Source of the DNA: a virus
Length of the DNA stretch: 55,576 nucleotides
Strand: one strand, 5' to 3'
Virus record (IMG/VR): IMGVR_UViG_3300025601_000022
Coordinates: 1 to 55,576 of that record
The position numbers were made by a program, and so were the translations under genes. This document shows, piece by piece, positions 30,301-39,900 of this stretch. Positions within the stretch are counted from its first letter, which is position 1, and each line of letters opens with the position of its first letter. The notes beneath the pieces are model-generated. The model was not told where the DNA came from. It ran no database searches and saw only the letters and a program-made list of their open reading frames with translations.

Positions 30301-33300
30301 TAAACCACGAAGATATTCTTAAGCAATTTACTTTGCTTAAACCTAATATGCGTCTTGAAGGAGGAAATACTCCTCCATTTGATATTATTTTTATGGATGA
30401 GGCTCAGGATATTAACCCTGTTCTTGCTAAATTTTTGGATGATCAAGAAGTACAAATTGTTATGGTGGGTGATAGCAATCAAAGTATTTATGGCTTCCGA
30501 GGAGCTACAGACGAACTAGACAGAGTTGTGTCAAGTTACGACCTACCACTAACTAAATCTTTCCGTTTTGGTACGGAAATTGCAGGTACTGCAAATAGAT
30601 TTTTATCTCTGCTAAAGTCTCCTTTTAGAATTGATGCTGCTGGACCTTCTGGTAAAGTTGTAAAGCCTGGAACAATGGTGGATCCTGATGCAATTCTCAC
30701 AAGAACTACTATAGGTAAAGTTGTTTCAGTAATTCAAGAGCTTGCAAAAGATAGAAGAGTTGCTATGGATGAGAACTCTCGAAACGATTTTATTTCCCTA
30801 GTATCCTCCGCTAGAGCACTTAGATTTAACGACTCTAAAAATGTTCTTCATCCAGACCTTAGAAGCTATAGCTCTTGGGAAGAGGCTCTTCTATCTGTCG
30901 CAGAAGGGAAAGCTGGACCTAGACTAACTCAACTTTTTATCTACTTACAGAGTAAGAAACAGTCAGCAGAATTAGATGATTTAATTAAGCAAGTTAAGTT
31001 TCCTTACGTTGAAGGTCTTACAGCTGGAACATTTATTCCTAACTTTACGGAAGAAGACATAGTAAATCCTGATGGTCCTGACAAGTCTTCAGTAGTTATT
31101 CACAACACCCCTGAATATCAAATGTTTTACTCTAGAGAAAAACTTGCGGAGCACGAAGCAGAACGACGTGCTGTAAAAGAAAGAAATAAAGCTATTAAAG
31201 CTGGATGGGAGCCAACAAAAAAACTTCCCGCTAGGTTGCGAAGCACCTCAAACCCAGAAAAAGTTGCGGAGAGAGATGCGCTACGAGAAGCTATAACAGA
31301 AGAAAATAAAATTATTAAAGCTGGCCGAAAGAAAGTTGAAAAACTTCCTACCAAGCTAAGAAAAACACAGGCGCAAAAGCCAATTAATATTTCGACTAGA
31401 AAAAATGAAGATGGATCCATAGATGTGTACTTATATGGAAACATTCTTACTGGAGATACTAGAGGAAAATACTTATACGACATGAGACGTATAGGATTTA
31501 AAGGTGTCCCAGAAGAGTACGGTCCCGAAAACAGTCCTATACCTCTTAATATTCAAAACAATAAAACAAAAGCAACAAAAGTAAATTTTGTTGACGATGA
31601 AAATGGAACTGCTGCTCAGAATGCCGTTGCAGCACTAAACGACTTAAAAGCTTCTTGGCAGGGAGTTCCTCCTGAAGACATAGATGTAACTATTATTACT
31701 GCTCACGTAGCTAAAGGACTTGAGTTTGACAGAGTCCAGATTAGTGATGACTTCCTTGGTGAAAGATACTCACCAAAGACTGACCCAGACACGGGAGAAA
31801 CTATTCTCCCAGACCTTGAAGAACTTCGTCTTGGTTATGTAGCTGTAACTCGATCAAAAAAAGAACTGGATCCCGGCGGTCTAAGCTGGATCTTCAATGT
31901 TACAAAAGAAGAAGAACCAGTAGAAGATATTTACAGTGCTACAAAAGAATTAATAATAGATTCTGACACTTCTGATATATCCCCTAGTTTTGGGTCAGCG
32001 CTACAAGCAATATCTGTAAACCCTGATTTCTACCTAAGTAAAAACCCTGAAACTTCAGTAAAACTTCTTGAAGCTAAGAAAAAACTTCCTGGCGCGGATG
32101 TAGAAGAACTTGATAAGATTATTAATCTTGTACGAGCTCAAGCGGCACCTAAAGCTCCTAAGCTTTCCGAAAAAGAAAAAGAAGCAAAAGAAAAAGAATC
32201 TATTGAAGAGCTTAATGAGACACTTCCTGAAGCAGAAAGAGTTTCATCACCATCTTCAGAAATTTTTCAGAGTCAAATATCCAGCTCTCCAGATAAAAAT
32301 GTTGCAAAGATTGAAGAGAGTCTTGCAAAGAAAAATCTAGGTGGCGGAAGATGGCAAACCTGGAGTAAAGATGTTGAAGAGTCAGACGGTACTGTAACTC
32401 GATATGAAGTAATTATTCAGAAAAATAAAAATAACACCTTTTCCGTTGTGCATCGCAGTTACACGGTAGGTGACCCAAAAAATGAAAGTAAAGGAAAGTT
32501 TAAGAATGAAGTAAGAATTCATTCTTACCCCGCAAGTCACTCATTTGAACTTTTACAGACACAAACTAGAGACGCTTTAGGAAATCTTAGTCTGTCTCAA
32601 AGCCAGGCTCCAAGGACTAAAGAAGGTCAGAAAAAAGCTGTAGTTGATCTTTTCAATAGCCGTAGAGCTTTTGAAAGTCCTCAGGATGTTACTGATAATC
32701 CAGCGGCAACCCATATAACTGCAGATGGAGTTACTGAAATTTTTGGCGGAGAAAGAATCTACGACCATGTACGTGGCCGCTGGGGTACAGTAATTAAGAC
32801 CATAGATGTGTATGGTGACTACAAATACACAGATTACCTAGATTGGCAGCCTGACGGAGAGGCCGCTACTAGAGGACCCGCTAAAAACTTTTTCGTGGTT
32901 GATCCTAATACGGGCGCTTGGACTCCTTCAAAAGGAGTTAGTATTCCTTCTTTCTACAGAGCCACAGGTCAAGTTCCTGTGTCCCCACCTCTAGAGGGCT
33001 ACTCAAATCCTCCGAGGGCTACAGCATTTAAAAAAGACCTAATTGAAAGGCCAGAAATTAAAGAAAGGCGTCGAAAGGCTGCAGAAAGAGCTGCCAAAGA
33101 CGCTAATAGGCCCGGAAATGAAGACAATGGCGACGACAATCCTCCGTCCGGAGGTGGCGGAACTCCAGTAACACCAACAACCCCTTCTTCGAGCTCTCCA
33201 TCAACTAATACCTCCCCAGAAACAGATGAAGAAATAGCGGCCCAAGTTCTTGATGATCTCTTAAATGGTTTAGGCGAAGACACATCTGCTGGCGGTGACG

Positions 33301-35666
33301 ACACTATGTTGTCAGGTGGCTGGACTAGGGCTGATAAAAGTCAGTTTTTTGGAAAAGTTGAGCAAGCTTACTACAACCAGATGAGGAAGCTTTGGGATTC
33401 CGTTGGGTACAACAAACAATTAGCAGATACTGTTGAAAGACAGGTTCGTCCTCTCCTAGATTCACAAATAAAAAGTGGAGAAATAACCGAACAAGAAGCT
33501 TACGACCAGCTTGGACTTTCTACAGAGCTACGAACGGACGAGAGGGTTCAGGTACGTTTAAAAGAATTTATGCTAGATAAGATTGGAAGTCCTTCAAAAA
33601 TATACAAAAGCAATAGAGGAAGCACTATTGCAGTTAGTGCAAGAGGAGTCTCTGACGAACAGATTACTTATTTTATGAACGCGGTTGATCAACTTGAGTC
33701 CGTAATCTCAAAACCTGGCATGGTGTATGTCATAAGTAATAAAGTAGGAGCGGACGGCGTTTTGGGGGCTACACTTGCCTCTGACCATATAATGATGATC
33801 AGACCGTCAATAATTGTCCCCGGAGATGACATAGCTGTGGGAATGAATCATCAAAATTGGATGAATGAGAGGCGTGCAAAAAAAGACAAAGTACGAGCAC
33901 CATCACCTCTAGATCCAAATAACCTTCCTTCAGGTAAAGCTGATAGATATAGAGCGCAGTTTGACGCTGCTTTAGCCAAGACTTCTATCTCAGGGCTGCT
34001 TGGAGTTATGGCCCATGAAATGGGACATGCAATTGATGATCTGTTCTCAACTGATTTTACAGGGTCTATTGATGAAACACCTAAAGGACCGAGAGACATG
34101 TACAAAAAGCAGAATCCTAAAGGATATCAAGCTCTAAATGCTTATCAAAAATCTTCAGGTTCTGGTACATATTCAAATCAAGATCTAGTAGAAGCATTTG
34201 CAGAAGGATTTAGTTCTTGGTTTGTCCAGGGAGGCTCCCCTACATCAAAAGAAGTTCAAGATCTCGCTGAAGCTTATGGATGGAATGAGAGATACCCCGA
34301 CATTGTAAAAATTAACACAAGACCAGAAAATTATAAAGCAAGGAATACTTTTTCCGATTTAAAAGCCCTTGAGTCTAATGTAGATCTATCCTACCGAGGA
34401 TATCATCAGGCTCCAGGAAAAAACGATGACAATGCAAATGCAAGTGATTTAGAGTCTATGCTTCCGGATTTTTACTCCCGTCCAGATATCTATAAAACAG
34501 GTGACACTGCATCAGATAATGAATCACTCAAAGTTTTACAGGAAGTAAAAGGAAATCCTGACGCTATAGTAACGGTATATCGTGCTGCTCCAGAAGGTTC
34601 TAATATCAATCCTGGCGATTGGGTATCTTTAAGCCCCACCTACGCCGAAACTCATGGTTACGGTGAGACTGACGACAAAAATATGCCTGTAATATCTAAA
34701 AAAGTAAGAGCAGGAGACTTGTTTAGCGAAGGTAATAGCATAAATGAGTTCGGTTGGGATCCTGAATCCTTCGACATCGAGCCAATGAGGGGAATGTCTA
34801 CTAAGGGAGCAAACCCTGAAGTTTTTTCTTCTACAAATCAGCTTCTTCCTGGTGTAGCCGTACTTAGACTAGATGATCTTCCTGACTCAGCAAAGAAAAG
34901 AATTGATACATACATTCAAAAAAATAATGTAAATATTGATGGAATGGCAGACGCAATGCTTGGCGCTCTCTCAAACACGGCTGCTGTTAATATTGGAAGA
35001 AATTGGTATAAAGATGAAATGCAAACTGGTGCTAGAAATCTAGCAGAAAAAACTGGATATCCAGAGGATGTAGTAACTGCTGTAGTAGCCATTACTTCTG
35101 CTCAAAACAGGTGGAGTACCTCTAGCGGGGGAAGGCCAAACCTTGAGACAGCAGAAAAGTTTATTCAAGCTCATAAAGATGGATTATTTGATAATGCCAC
35201 GTCTATTGAAGAAATTAGAAAAGTAGATATTGGATATATGATGGGTAATGGTTTTGGATGGAATGTTGTTCGACTTCTCAATGGAGATATTTCTATAGAT
35301 CAAGCTGTTAGTGGATCTAAAAGACGTTCTTTTTATAATAACGGGGTAGATCCCGAAAACTCAGGTCATATAACAATTGATTCGTGGATGGGAGCGTTCC
35401 TTGCTCAAAACTCGTCAGTAAAACCAGAAGACGTAGCAGCAGCTATTTCTAGAACACAAACTCCTCAATATCTTTCTGTTCTTGGGTTAAATGCCACCCC
35501 TGCCTATCTTCTAATCTCTGAAGCAACTATGAGAGCGCATCAGAGAGCAATTAAGCTAGGCTATGTAGAAGACACATGGATGCCGCACCAGACGCAAGCG
35601 ACAGCATGGGAAGCACTTAGGTTAGGAATGCTAGGACCGATCCCAGAGGAGATATTTAATGACTAA
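24354..35666 (+). CDS. Giant 3770-residue polyvalent protein: helicase, zincin, ADP-ribosyltransferase-like and C-terminal domains
   Basis: Order by approximate residue: DLLPICHPSSSKK (87); RDRKGRF (186); long acidic low-complexity stretches; Hint-like LRVGDWVLG beta region without an obvious Cys nucleophile (905-1020); Thr-Pro linker (1045-1080); Asp run (1745); UvrD/Rep-type SF1 helicase with Walker A AGSGKTST (1814), DEAQD (2017), GDSNQSIYGFRG (2040), late motifs TAHVAKGLEFD and YVAVTRSK (2450-2505) and a tandem-repeat insert (2260-2345); zincin HEMGH (3221) with later EAFAEGF; ADP-ribosyltransferase-like YRAAP, GDWVSLSP and EFGWDP (3403-3470); and a C-terminal 240-residue domain resembling the DUF7178 type. 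This matches phage polyvalent proteins, thought to be packaged and injected. GTG start overlaps the upstream TGA. Confidence 0.85.
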   Translation: MINNLTNKQLAKVTASAITLVASANKETQIYRRVSPRSAVEILARSLEKTAKLPFSIREYLAIRDVSDFVLVSQKNKTNLAKRRNTDLLPICHPSSSKKHAMTASALRIERGRWIAADPRITDTEAQAMIASAFSSAPFSPEESYYITRLTALPQGSVPLTAIIAAFGDGNSTAARSARARMQRRDRKGRFAWMGGGMSTIVRRRDGSTRKLSGRTIAQGVGADDTFDLETPDGRLLRVPAGSSEASKAYLRGEDSPDGFSVAEVGAIDRKDAVDEDQILEVEFPNLFRKDGSYTGAGTKYTDDAYDVIKLDPNNDDDFEALPDELVQRKPDGSFPIDLDKPVFILNRDTGQRGGTDLGQFQNWADTQGMINVDEIVRDKEEGRESDAIAVLDQETYNRLYDTVGDRDPYEVLQEIQKESSGQEDRAPLNDKSQAFNFVDPTGANFVDDDFTYEPKGRTDQDSTDYTDDPSVLANSFSEEELTSALKEAVTPAEPTENSEDLDALDFGPPGDGDLSFNDGDEKVPAQALYDALKEQGTDAQNKLAEIYDELPESSTTNVSDLEKARAEGPKATLVEEVARTPKAVLPTPEEVPEEEAPLASKYENLPPLFDGLSDDEKAEILDGKDYSKYLPKNPDKDVPEGFQPVFPEPFENVDENPDFDPINLANTNDAVDLKEALAEGLSPDAERPGYGTVGRTDEDGEESFTTAPLAAIRDALQMQGEDADKLIDDVYKKDEDTSSSDAADALDDLLGDLDDADADTQDLSTEPTTRTVTAPNGKDYTVSTRKNEDGTVDLVLSDSEGREFVESSGDEEELQELNGQAEQYAQSIEDGDEAGQALTEIIDDEDISDVPEDVTPEDQVDDVVDDVVEPEKTEREKALENPPGDIPAVGSPTGEPSVQGTIKLRAGKLRVGDWVLGADNKWHKIVSSKKFPSFRDKEIARENRVPAKKSVTLLTLDDGTTISSGLGDTRTEEFYDVSTPPQDSNVSVIDLRNGEFFYKGIYFKKVYGTYRVVNYGPKLGQTDTIEEMVEKIDAAEGVEADQPSTPTTPTIPTPTPTPTPTPTPTIPTPTTPIPPSPKPPRVPLIPSVTPEDEEGIPSREPGKDFTPAYVDYLKNTDPRDFTREEIDDYGQLLKSLSRAEKKELRRKNKKAFLSMMGLRAGQDLPQNSKFDGERTQDEASEPSSTPTNATDEEVAEAEESGEGTTKPKPAEGKRRRQLVPAQDFFYVDATGKIRPVKFTLEYVNHLFTTDPKNLTDQELRDLMTMISQIPEKDAKQYSKKKEKAQQEYLDRTFGKTTEPITRYPGDRYFSDGEEPTPSEEDSDIDAGVFTPGDTTPSKPKPVERPLPGEKRKQNLNRRARNLLKETEDSLNKLLDYGMPDNFYPNLPQKDREDLFNKRLSELEETLEDLRTSLRKYIKTKDSSQDNLTALEEIAAKIDLARRQLNRLEQGGFKGDVSEKDRDSSLVSTQKTLDDMSDWIEDAIDPAWSPESSSSTTETPSSSSAPDESSDWLDLDFGPSIYKDSSSLPKNKDAELAADFLDDFNARLKTLALEKRTAARAKEYETILFENVPEKNLEDSVSRKIINDAMAQAALADAWEEDHEDEKFNQFRAIEAELDYNTILNKEYLVGQITKLRDLLRNGGDSEEIAYTANSLTPIFNPKNPDPIIDENPLVKILRSKPEVSELIRKGLEARGVSIDESDKVETFKPKTRAPRAPKPATETPTPEKKPIKPKAPKVKEKTDDDDDDDDDDDDDSGPIQKDEGSFAVDIEPGSPLPEDDYDYSEESFPPTEEQVNIITAIMTRASTTVRALAGSGKTSTIRIAARRILKERPNDRILYIAFNRSINAEAVAVMPGNVTSRTADSLAHKDMKSRPNWKFMTERLNASSNKEYRDTVIYKSELISDHFEVKNYYPKDGGEPVGFTDVVKTAQEAIKEFAISADEKILPKHFKEMDPDNVPKEFVDLAERMWADKTNPDGVLQVNHEDILKQFTLLKPNMRLEGGNTPPFDIIFMDEAQDINPVLAKFLDDQEVQIVMVGDSNQSIYGFRGATDELDRVVSSYDLPLTKSFRFGTEIAGTANRFLSLLKSPFRIDAAGPSGKVVKPGTMVDPDAILTRTTIGKVVSVIQELAKDRRVAMDENSRNDFISLVSSARALRFNDSKNVLHPDLRSYSSWEEALLSVAEGKAGPRLTQLFIYLQSKKQSAELDDLIKQVKFPYVEGLTAGTFIPNFTEEDIVNPDGPDKSSVVIHNTPEYQMFYSREKLAEHEAERRAVKERNKAIKAGWEPTKKLPARLRSTSNPEKVAERDALREAITEENKIIKAGRKKVEKLPTKLRKTQAQKPINISTRKNEDGSIDVYLYGNILTGDTRGKYLYDMRRIGFKGVPEEYGPENSPIPLNIQNNKTKATKVNFVDDENGTAAQNAVAALNDLKASWQGVPPEDIDVTIITAHVAKGLEFDRVQISDDFLGERYSPKTDPDTGETILPDLEELRLGYVAVTRSKKELDPGGLSWIFNVTKEEEPVEDIYSATKELIIDSDTSDISPSFGSALQAISVNPDFYLSKNPETSVKLLEAKKKLPGADVEELDKIINLVRAQAAPKAPKLSEKEKEAKEKESIEELNETLPEAERVSSPSSEIFQSQISSSPDKNVAKIEESLAKKNLGGGRWQTWSKDVEESDGTVTRYEVIIQKNKNNTFSVVHRSYTVGDPKNESKGKFKNEVRIHSYPASHSFELLQTQTRDALGNLSLSQSQAPRTKEGQKKAVVDLFNSRRAFESPQDVTDNPAATHITADGVTEIFGGERIYDHVRGRWGTVIKTIDVYGDYKYTDYLDWQPDGEAATRGPAKNFFVVDPNTGAWTPSKGVSIPSFYRATGQVPVSPPLEGYSNPPRATAFKKDLIERPEIKERRRKAAERAAKDANRPGNEDNGDDNPPSGGGGTPVTPTTPSSSSPSTNTSPETDEEIAAQVLDDLLNGLGEDTSAGGDDTMLSGGWTRADKSQFFGKVEQAYYNQMRKLWDSVGYNKQLADTVERQVRPLLDSQIKSGEITEQEAYDQLGLSTELRTDERVQVRLKEFMLDKIGSPSKIYKSNRGSTIAVSARGVSDEQITYFMNAVDQLESVISKPGMVYVISNKVGADGVLGATLASDHIMMIRPSIIVPGDDIAVGMNHQNWMNERRAKKDKVRAPSPLDPNNLPSGKADRYRAQFDAALAKTSISGLLGVMAHEMGHAIDDLFSTDFTGSIDETPKGPRDMYKKQNPKGYQALNAYQKSSGSGTYSNQDLVEAFAEGFSSWFVQGGSPTSKEVQDLAEAYGWNERYPDIVKINTRPENYKARNTFSDLKALESNVDLSYRGYHQAPGKNDDNANASDLESMLPDFYSRPDIYKTGDTASDNESLKVLQEVKGNPDAIVTVYRAAPEGSNINPGDWVSLSPTYAETHGYGETDDKNMPVISKKVRAGDLFSEGNSINEFGWDPESFDIEPMRGMSTKGANPEVFSSTNQLLPGVAVLRLDDLPDSAKKRIDTYIQKNNVNIDGMADAMLGALSNTAAVNIGRNWYKDEMQTGARNLAEKTGYPEDVVTAVVAITSAQNRWSTSSGGRPNLETAEKFIQAHKDGLFDNATSIEEIRKVDIGYMMGNGFGWNVVRLLNGDISIDQAVSGSKRRSFYNNGVDPENSGHITIDSWMGAFLAQNSSVKPEDVAAAISRTQTPQYLSVLGLNATPAYLLISEATMRAHQRAIKLGYVEDTWMPHQTQATAWEALRLGMLGPIPEEIFND

Positions 35667-35937
35667 AATGATTGAAGTATTTGCTGGACCAAAAGAAATT
35701 GAAATTTCAAACGCTCAGTTGGATGCTGAAGCAATAAAAGATACTCCATATCAAGGAGCCTTGCCCTCCGCTGAGCGCACTTCTGGAATTAAATTTGCAC
35801 ATGAAAATTCTGCTGCCTGGGCCCTTCTCTCTAATAGTATAGCACAAGAGGAGTATCTAGCCTTAAAAAATGCCGTTGCGGAAAGAGTTGGAATTTTTCA
35901 AGAAAAGACGCCTGAATTGGAGGAAAATGATGAGTAA
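35659..35937 (+). CDS. 92-residue hypothetical protein
   Basis: Acidic and soluble. The start overlaps the end of the giant gene by eight bases with GAGGAG upstream; an in-frame ATG at 35668 is an alternative. No family is recognised. It is coupled to the next gene by overlap. Confidence 0.72.
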   Translation: MTKMIEVFAGPKEIEISNAQLDAEAIKDTPYQGALPSAERTSGIKFAHENSAAWALLSNSIAQEEYLALKNAVAERVGIFQEKTPELEENDE

Positions 35938-36172
35938 TTTTAATCCGGTAATTTATCGTACTGTTGATGGCCCTGTACGGGGTCCTATGGTTGATGCACC
36001 TGCTGATATTATTGTTGAGCAAGTAGGTAGAGGCAACATTGACGCTTGGAGAGCTCTTTTACAGAATATAGGTTCTTCTGAAGAAGAGTTCATTAACGAA
36101 GTTGCTGAGGCTGTTAAGAAAGATCTTGATGACTTTATTGCAAAGAAAAACTCTTCTAAGGCGGTAGAGTAG
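35930..36172 (+). CDS. 80-residue hypothetical protein
   Basis: MSNFNPVIYRTVDGPVRGP, then a helical acidic C-terminal half. GGAGG at 35919 fits ATG 35930 (or 35927). No family is recognised. Confidence 0.72.
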   Translation: MSNFNPVIYRTVDGPVRGPMVDAPADIIVEQVGRGNIDAWRALLQNIGSSEEEFINEVAEAVKKDLDDFIAKKNSSKAVE

Positions 36173-36176
36173 CAAC

Positions 36177-36920
36177 ATGGCTGATGTAAAAAAAGACTTT
36201 AAAGCGGAACGAGCAGGCTCTATGGCACTGCATGTACTTGCAAAAGATGATCAACCTCTTGAATTGATTCTAGATTGGCATGGAGTCGGGCAATTTTTTA
36301 GAATAGATGGTGGTTGGTCTTTAGAACCTAAGGACTCAGATAATTTAGATGATTCTAAAATTGTTTACATTAATCCTGAAAGATCAATAGAATTTATTGA
36401 TAAATGGGATACTGAAGACTCAGAGTTAGACACTGACTACGTTGCGTACACTGCCACCAGAGAGCAATTAGTCACAATGTACCCAGAATATGCTAACGCC
36501 TCAGAGGTTGAAAATGCTGTTGTAGCGGCTGGAAACTTTACTTGCCCCCCTGCAACTCAGGATATAATGATTAATCTGGAAAACAGAAATAAGGCCATTA
36601 AAAGTGCTGGTTATGGTCCTCTTAATCCAGATAGGCCAAATGTTGATTTCTGGGAGGAAAAAGCCGAACTCTGGAGCACTACGGTTGATGAAGCTAAAAG
36701 CTCTAGATGTGGTAACTGCGCAGTATTTATTCGTACTCCCGAGATGCTCGACTGTCTTGACTCAGGTCTGACGCAGGAAGGCAGCAAGGAAGCTTGGGAC
36801 GCTATAGATGCAGGAACTCTTGGATATTGCGAAGCGTTTGACTTTAAATGTGCAGCAGGAAGAACATGTGTTGCCTGGGTCGCTGGCGGTCCAGTCACCG
36901 GAAAAGACAAGGATAACTAA
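36177..36920 (+). CDS. Cys-rich head-module protein
   Basis: The product has 247 residues. A C-terminal cluster RCGNCAVF, MLDCLDSG, GYCEAFDFKC and RTCVAWVAGGP (about 178-240) has seven Cys in a metal- or iron-sulfur-binding arrangement familiar from phage head modules. The N-terminal half is acidic. It lies directly before the protease polyprotein. Confidence 0.7.
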   Translation: MADVKKDFKAERAGSMALHVLAKDDQPLELILDWHGVGQFFRIDGGWSLEPKDSDNLDDSKIVYINPERSIEFIDKWDTEDSELDTDYVAYTATREQLVTMYPEYANASEVENAVVAAGNFTCPPATQDIMINLENRNKAIKSAGYGPLNPDRPNVDFWEEKAELWSTTVDEAKSSRCGNCAVFIRTPEMLDCLDSGLTQEGSKEAWDAIDAGTLGYCEAFDFKCAAGRTCVAWVAGGPVTGKDKDN

Positions 36921-36921
36921 T

Positions 36922-39900
36922 ATGCAGTTTGCAGGAAGAAGCGGGACAAGAGTTCTTTTTTCGTCTGACAATAAATCAGCGATAATTGATGAAGAGCTTA
37001 ATTATGTCCTATCTATTGACTATACCCCCGTGCTTGCTTCTTCTTATGTTTGGTCTCAAACAGATTTTAAGCCCAGCGTCCAATCTGAGGACCTTGCGAT
37101 GGCTGCTCTTACAGAATTAGATATTTCTGTTTTTTCTTCCTCGGAACGTATGCACACGATCCCTAAGTCTGTCCAAGAAGAAGCCAAACGTGCTATCGAG
37201 TGGCGTAAAGAATTTAAGCGAGGTGGCACTCCTATCGGTCTAAGCAGTGCTCGCACTCTTGCAAAGGGTGGACAAATCGGCATTAAAAAAATTCGTCACG
37301 TTGCCAAATACTTTCCTCGTCATGAAGTAGATAAAAAGGGTAAAGGCTATAAGCCTGCAGATAAAGAATACCCGTCTAATGGTCGTATTGCTTGGGCGCT
37401 CTGGGGCGGTGACGCTGCGCAGAAGTGGTCATCCTCAATTGTTGATCGTGAGAATAAAAAAGAAAACTCTTCTCTTGTTGCATCTCATGGCTACTATGAC
37501 TTTGAAGACCCTAAAACTGTAGATTTTTCAGGGTTTGACTCGCCAGCTGTGAAATATATGGCTCGTGTACGACTTGATGGGTCAGGCATAGACAGATTAT
37601 ATGCAGTAAAACCCTGTGGAACTGTTCTTGTATGGGATGACGGCTCTTGGAACGACCTAGGACACGTAGACCATGACATTAAAACCTACGATAAAACTCT
37701 AGACGATCCTTACGACACTGTAGATAAAATGCACGTCCCACTGGACCCGGAGGCTGCTGTTACTGTAGCCGCTCTATTCGATGCTGACCCATTCTCTGTC
37801 CGGTCTTTAGATGAAGTAGCTCCAGAAGAAACTGCAGTATATGATCTTGCTCGCTTTGAAATGGATTTTTCTATTGTAGATGCAATCGTAGCTGCCCCTG
37901 GGTTTAAAACTAATCAGGACGGTGACTATACACCAGAAGAACGCTCTGAAAAAGCTACAGCCCAGATGAGAGATGGTCTAGGAAGATTTGCTGTTACTGG
38001 TTCTCGAGTCATTATCGGTAAAAACCCTAACTATAAGGGTGAAATTGTTTCTCAGGACGGGGGGGCTCAAACAGTAAAAATTAAACTCGATGACGGTAAA
38101 TATATTGATATCGCTGCAAATCAAACTCAGCAGGAAGATACTTTTAATCCTATTGAACAGGGCAGAGAACAGCCTGCCGGGGGCGGATCACTTTTTGACT
38201 CTAATCCGATAGATACGTCTGGAATTATTGGAGAACCTCGAACTCCTATTGGGTTCGCTGCTCAAATACCGGGAACTCTCCCCCCTCTCTCTAGAGAGTC
38301 TTTAGCTACTATGCTAAACGACTTTCCTGCATGGGTTTCTTCTCAACGGCTATCAGATAAACCTGTAGAAGCTCAAACTGTTGTAGGCCTTCAAAAAGCA
38401 GATTACTGGTACAAAAAACCAGACTACAACTGGAGCAAACTTCCAAACGCTATGAATAATCCGATGCTACGAGACTTCCTAGAGAATCCAAAAAATAGAG
38501 GATGGTACGCATCAGATATTAGAATGCCAGATCAGTTAGAAGCGACTAAAAGCTATGAAGATGTGTATAGAACTCCAAAAGCACGCGCTCAAAAAGATGC
38601 CTTAATCTATGAATCTAATAGTAAGTATTCATACAGTAAGCAAATATCTAATGGAAAAACTACTGTATCTTCTAAATACAGTAAAAACTCCATTATTGCT
38701 GCAGCAGAGAATCAATCTACTGAAACAGGTGCATACGAAAACCCTCGTCAGTCGGATGTAGCTCCTATCTATATGGCAGTTGTTGCGGATGATGATGCAC
38801 AAGCTGTTATGAATCTTATTGCTCTAGTGCCAAAAGGTCCGGGTACTACTGCTCCTATGACATTTAAACGGGACCCAGGCCAATGGGTTGCAGATGAAAG
38901 TATCCTTAAAGATCTTAATAGTCCTACACCTCCTCCTGTAGTTGTTCTAGATAACAAAGCTTTAGAGGATGTCATAACGCAAATTGATGGCCCTGCTGTT
39001 GCTGCTCAGAAAAAAATTGACGCAATGGATGGTACACAAGAGACGACTACTGCTTCAGGGTTTTCTGGCGGCCCTAACGAAAAACATTTGAGAAGATTTT
39101 GGATTCAAGGAAAAGGATCTTCAAAAGTCCGTTGGGGCTCTTCCGGAGACATGGAAAGATGTATTGAAAAAATGTCTATACATCTTGGCCCGAGAGCACA
39201 GGCTTTTTGCGCCACTTTAAAAAAGGATGCAGTCGGCTCTTGGGAATCTTCTTTGACTGCTAGTGCACTCCCTTCCGAGGAAGCCGTTCTCGATTTTATT
39301 GCTATGCGCAGCCAGCGAAGAGAAGCAAAAAATAGAATTCTTGCCAGTGCTTCTTCATACATAGTGAGTGAAGGCGAAGAAGGAGCAGAGTTTTATATCC
39401 CTTTGGTTATCCCTGAAGAAGTCGAATCCGGCGATGGACGTATCTTTGTTTCAGACGCTATAACTATAAGAGAGCTGCCTCTTCCCCTTCTTTGGCAAAT
39501 AAAAACTGGAGAAGGTCATAACGGATCTGTAGTTGTTGGGAAAATTGTTCGCATGGAGAGAACTGAAGAAGGCATAGGTAATGCCTATGGATTTTTTGAC
39601 AAAGGGATTTATGGAAAAGAAGCTGAAAGACTGGTAAAAAACGGATTTATTCGTGGAGTTTCTGCCGATTTAGATCAATTTGAAGCTGATGAAGAGGCCC
39701 CAGAAGAAGGAACTGACGAAGAAGGAAAAATTTCAAGCGGTAAAATAAAGATTAGGAAAGCAAGAGTTATGGCAGTAACTATTGTCCCTAAGCCTGCGTT
39801 CCAAGAATGTAAAATTAAAGTGCTCGAAACAATGAAAAATCAGGAGGACATAGTGGTTCCGGACGGTGTATATGTCGATGACTTAGACGCTATTGAAGCA

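Noticed and set aside
36808-36921. Upstream start for the protease polyprotein
   Set aside because: The extra 38 residues lie within the Cys-rich gene in another frame. ATG 36922 directly follows that gene's stop and has AAGGA before it.
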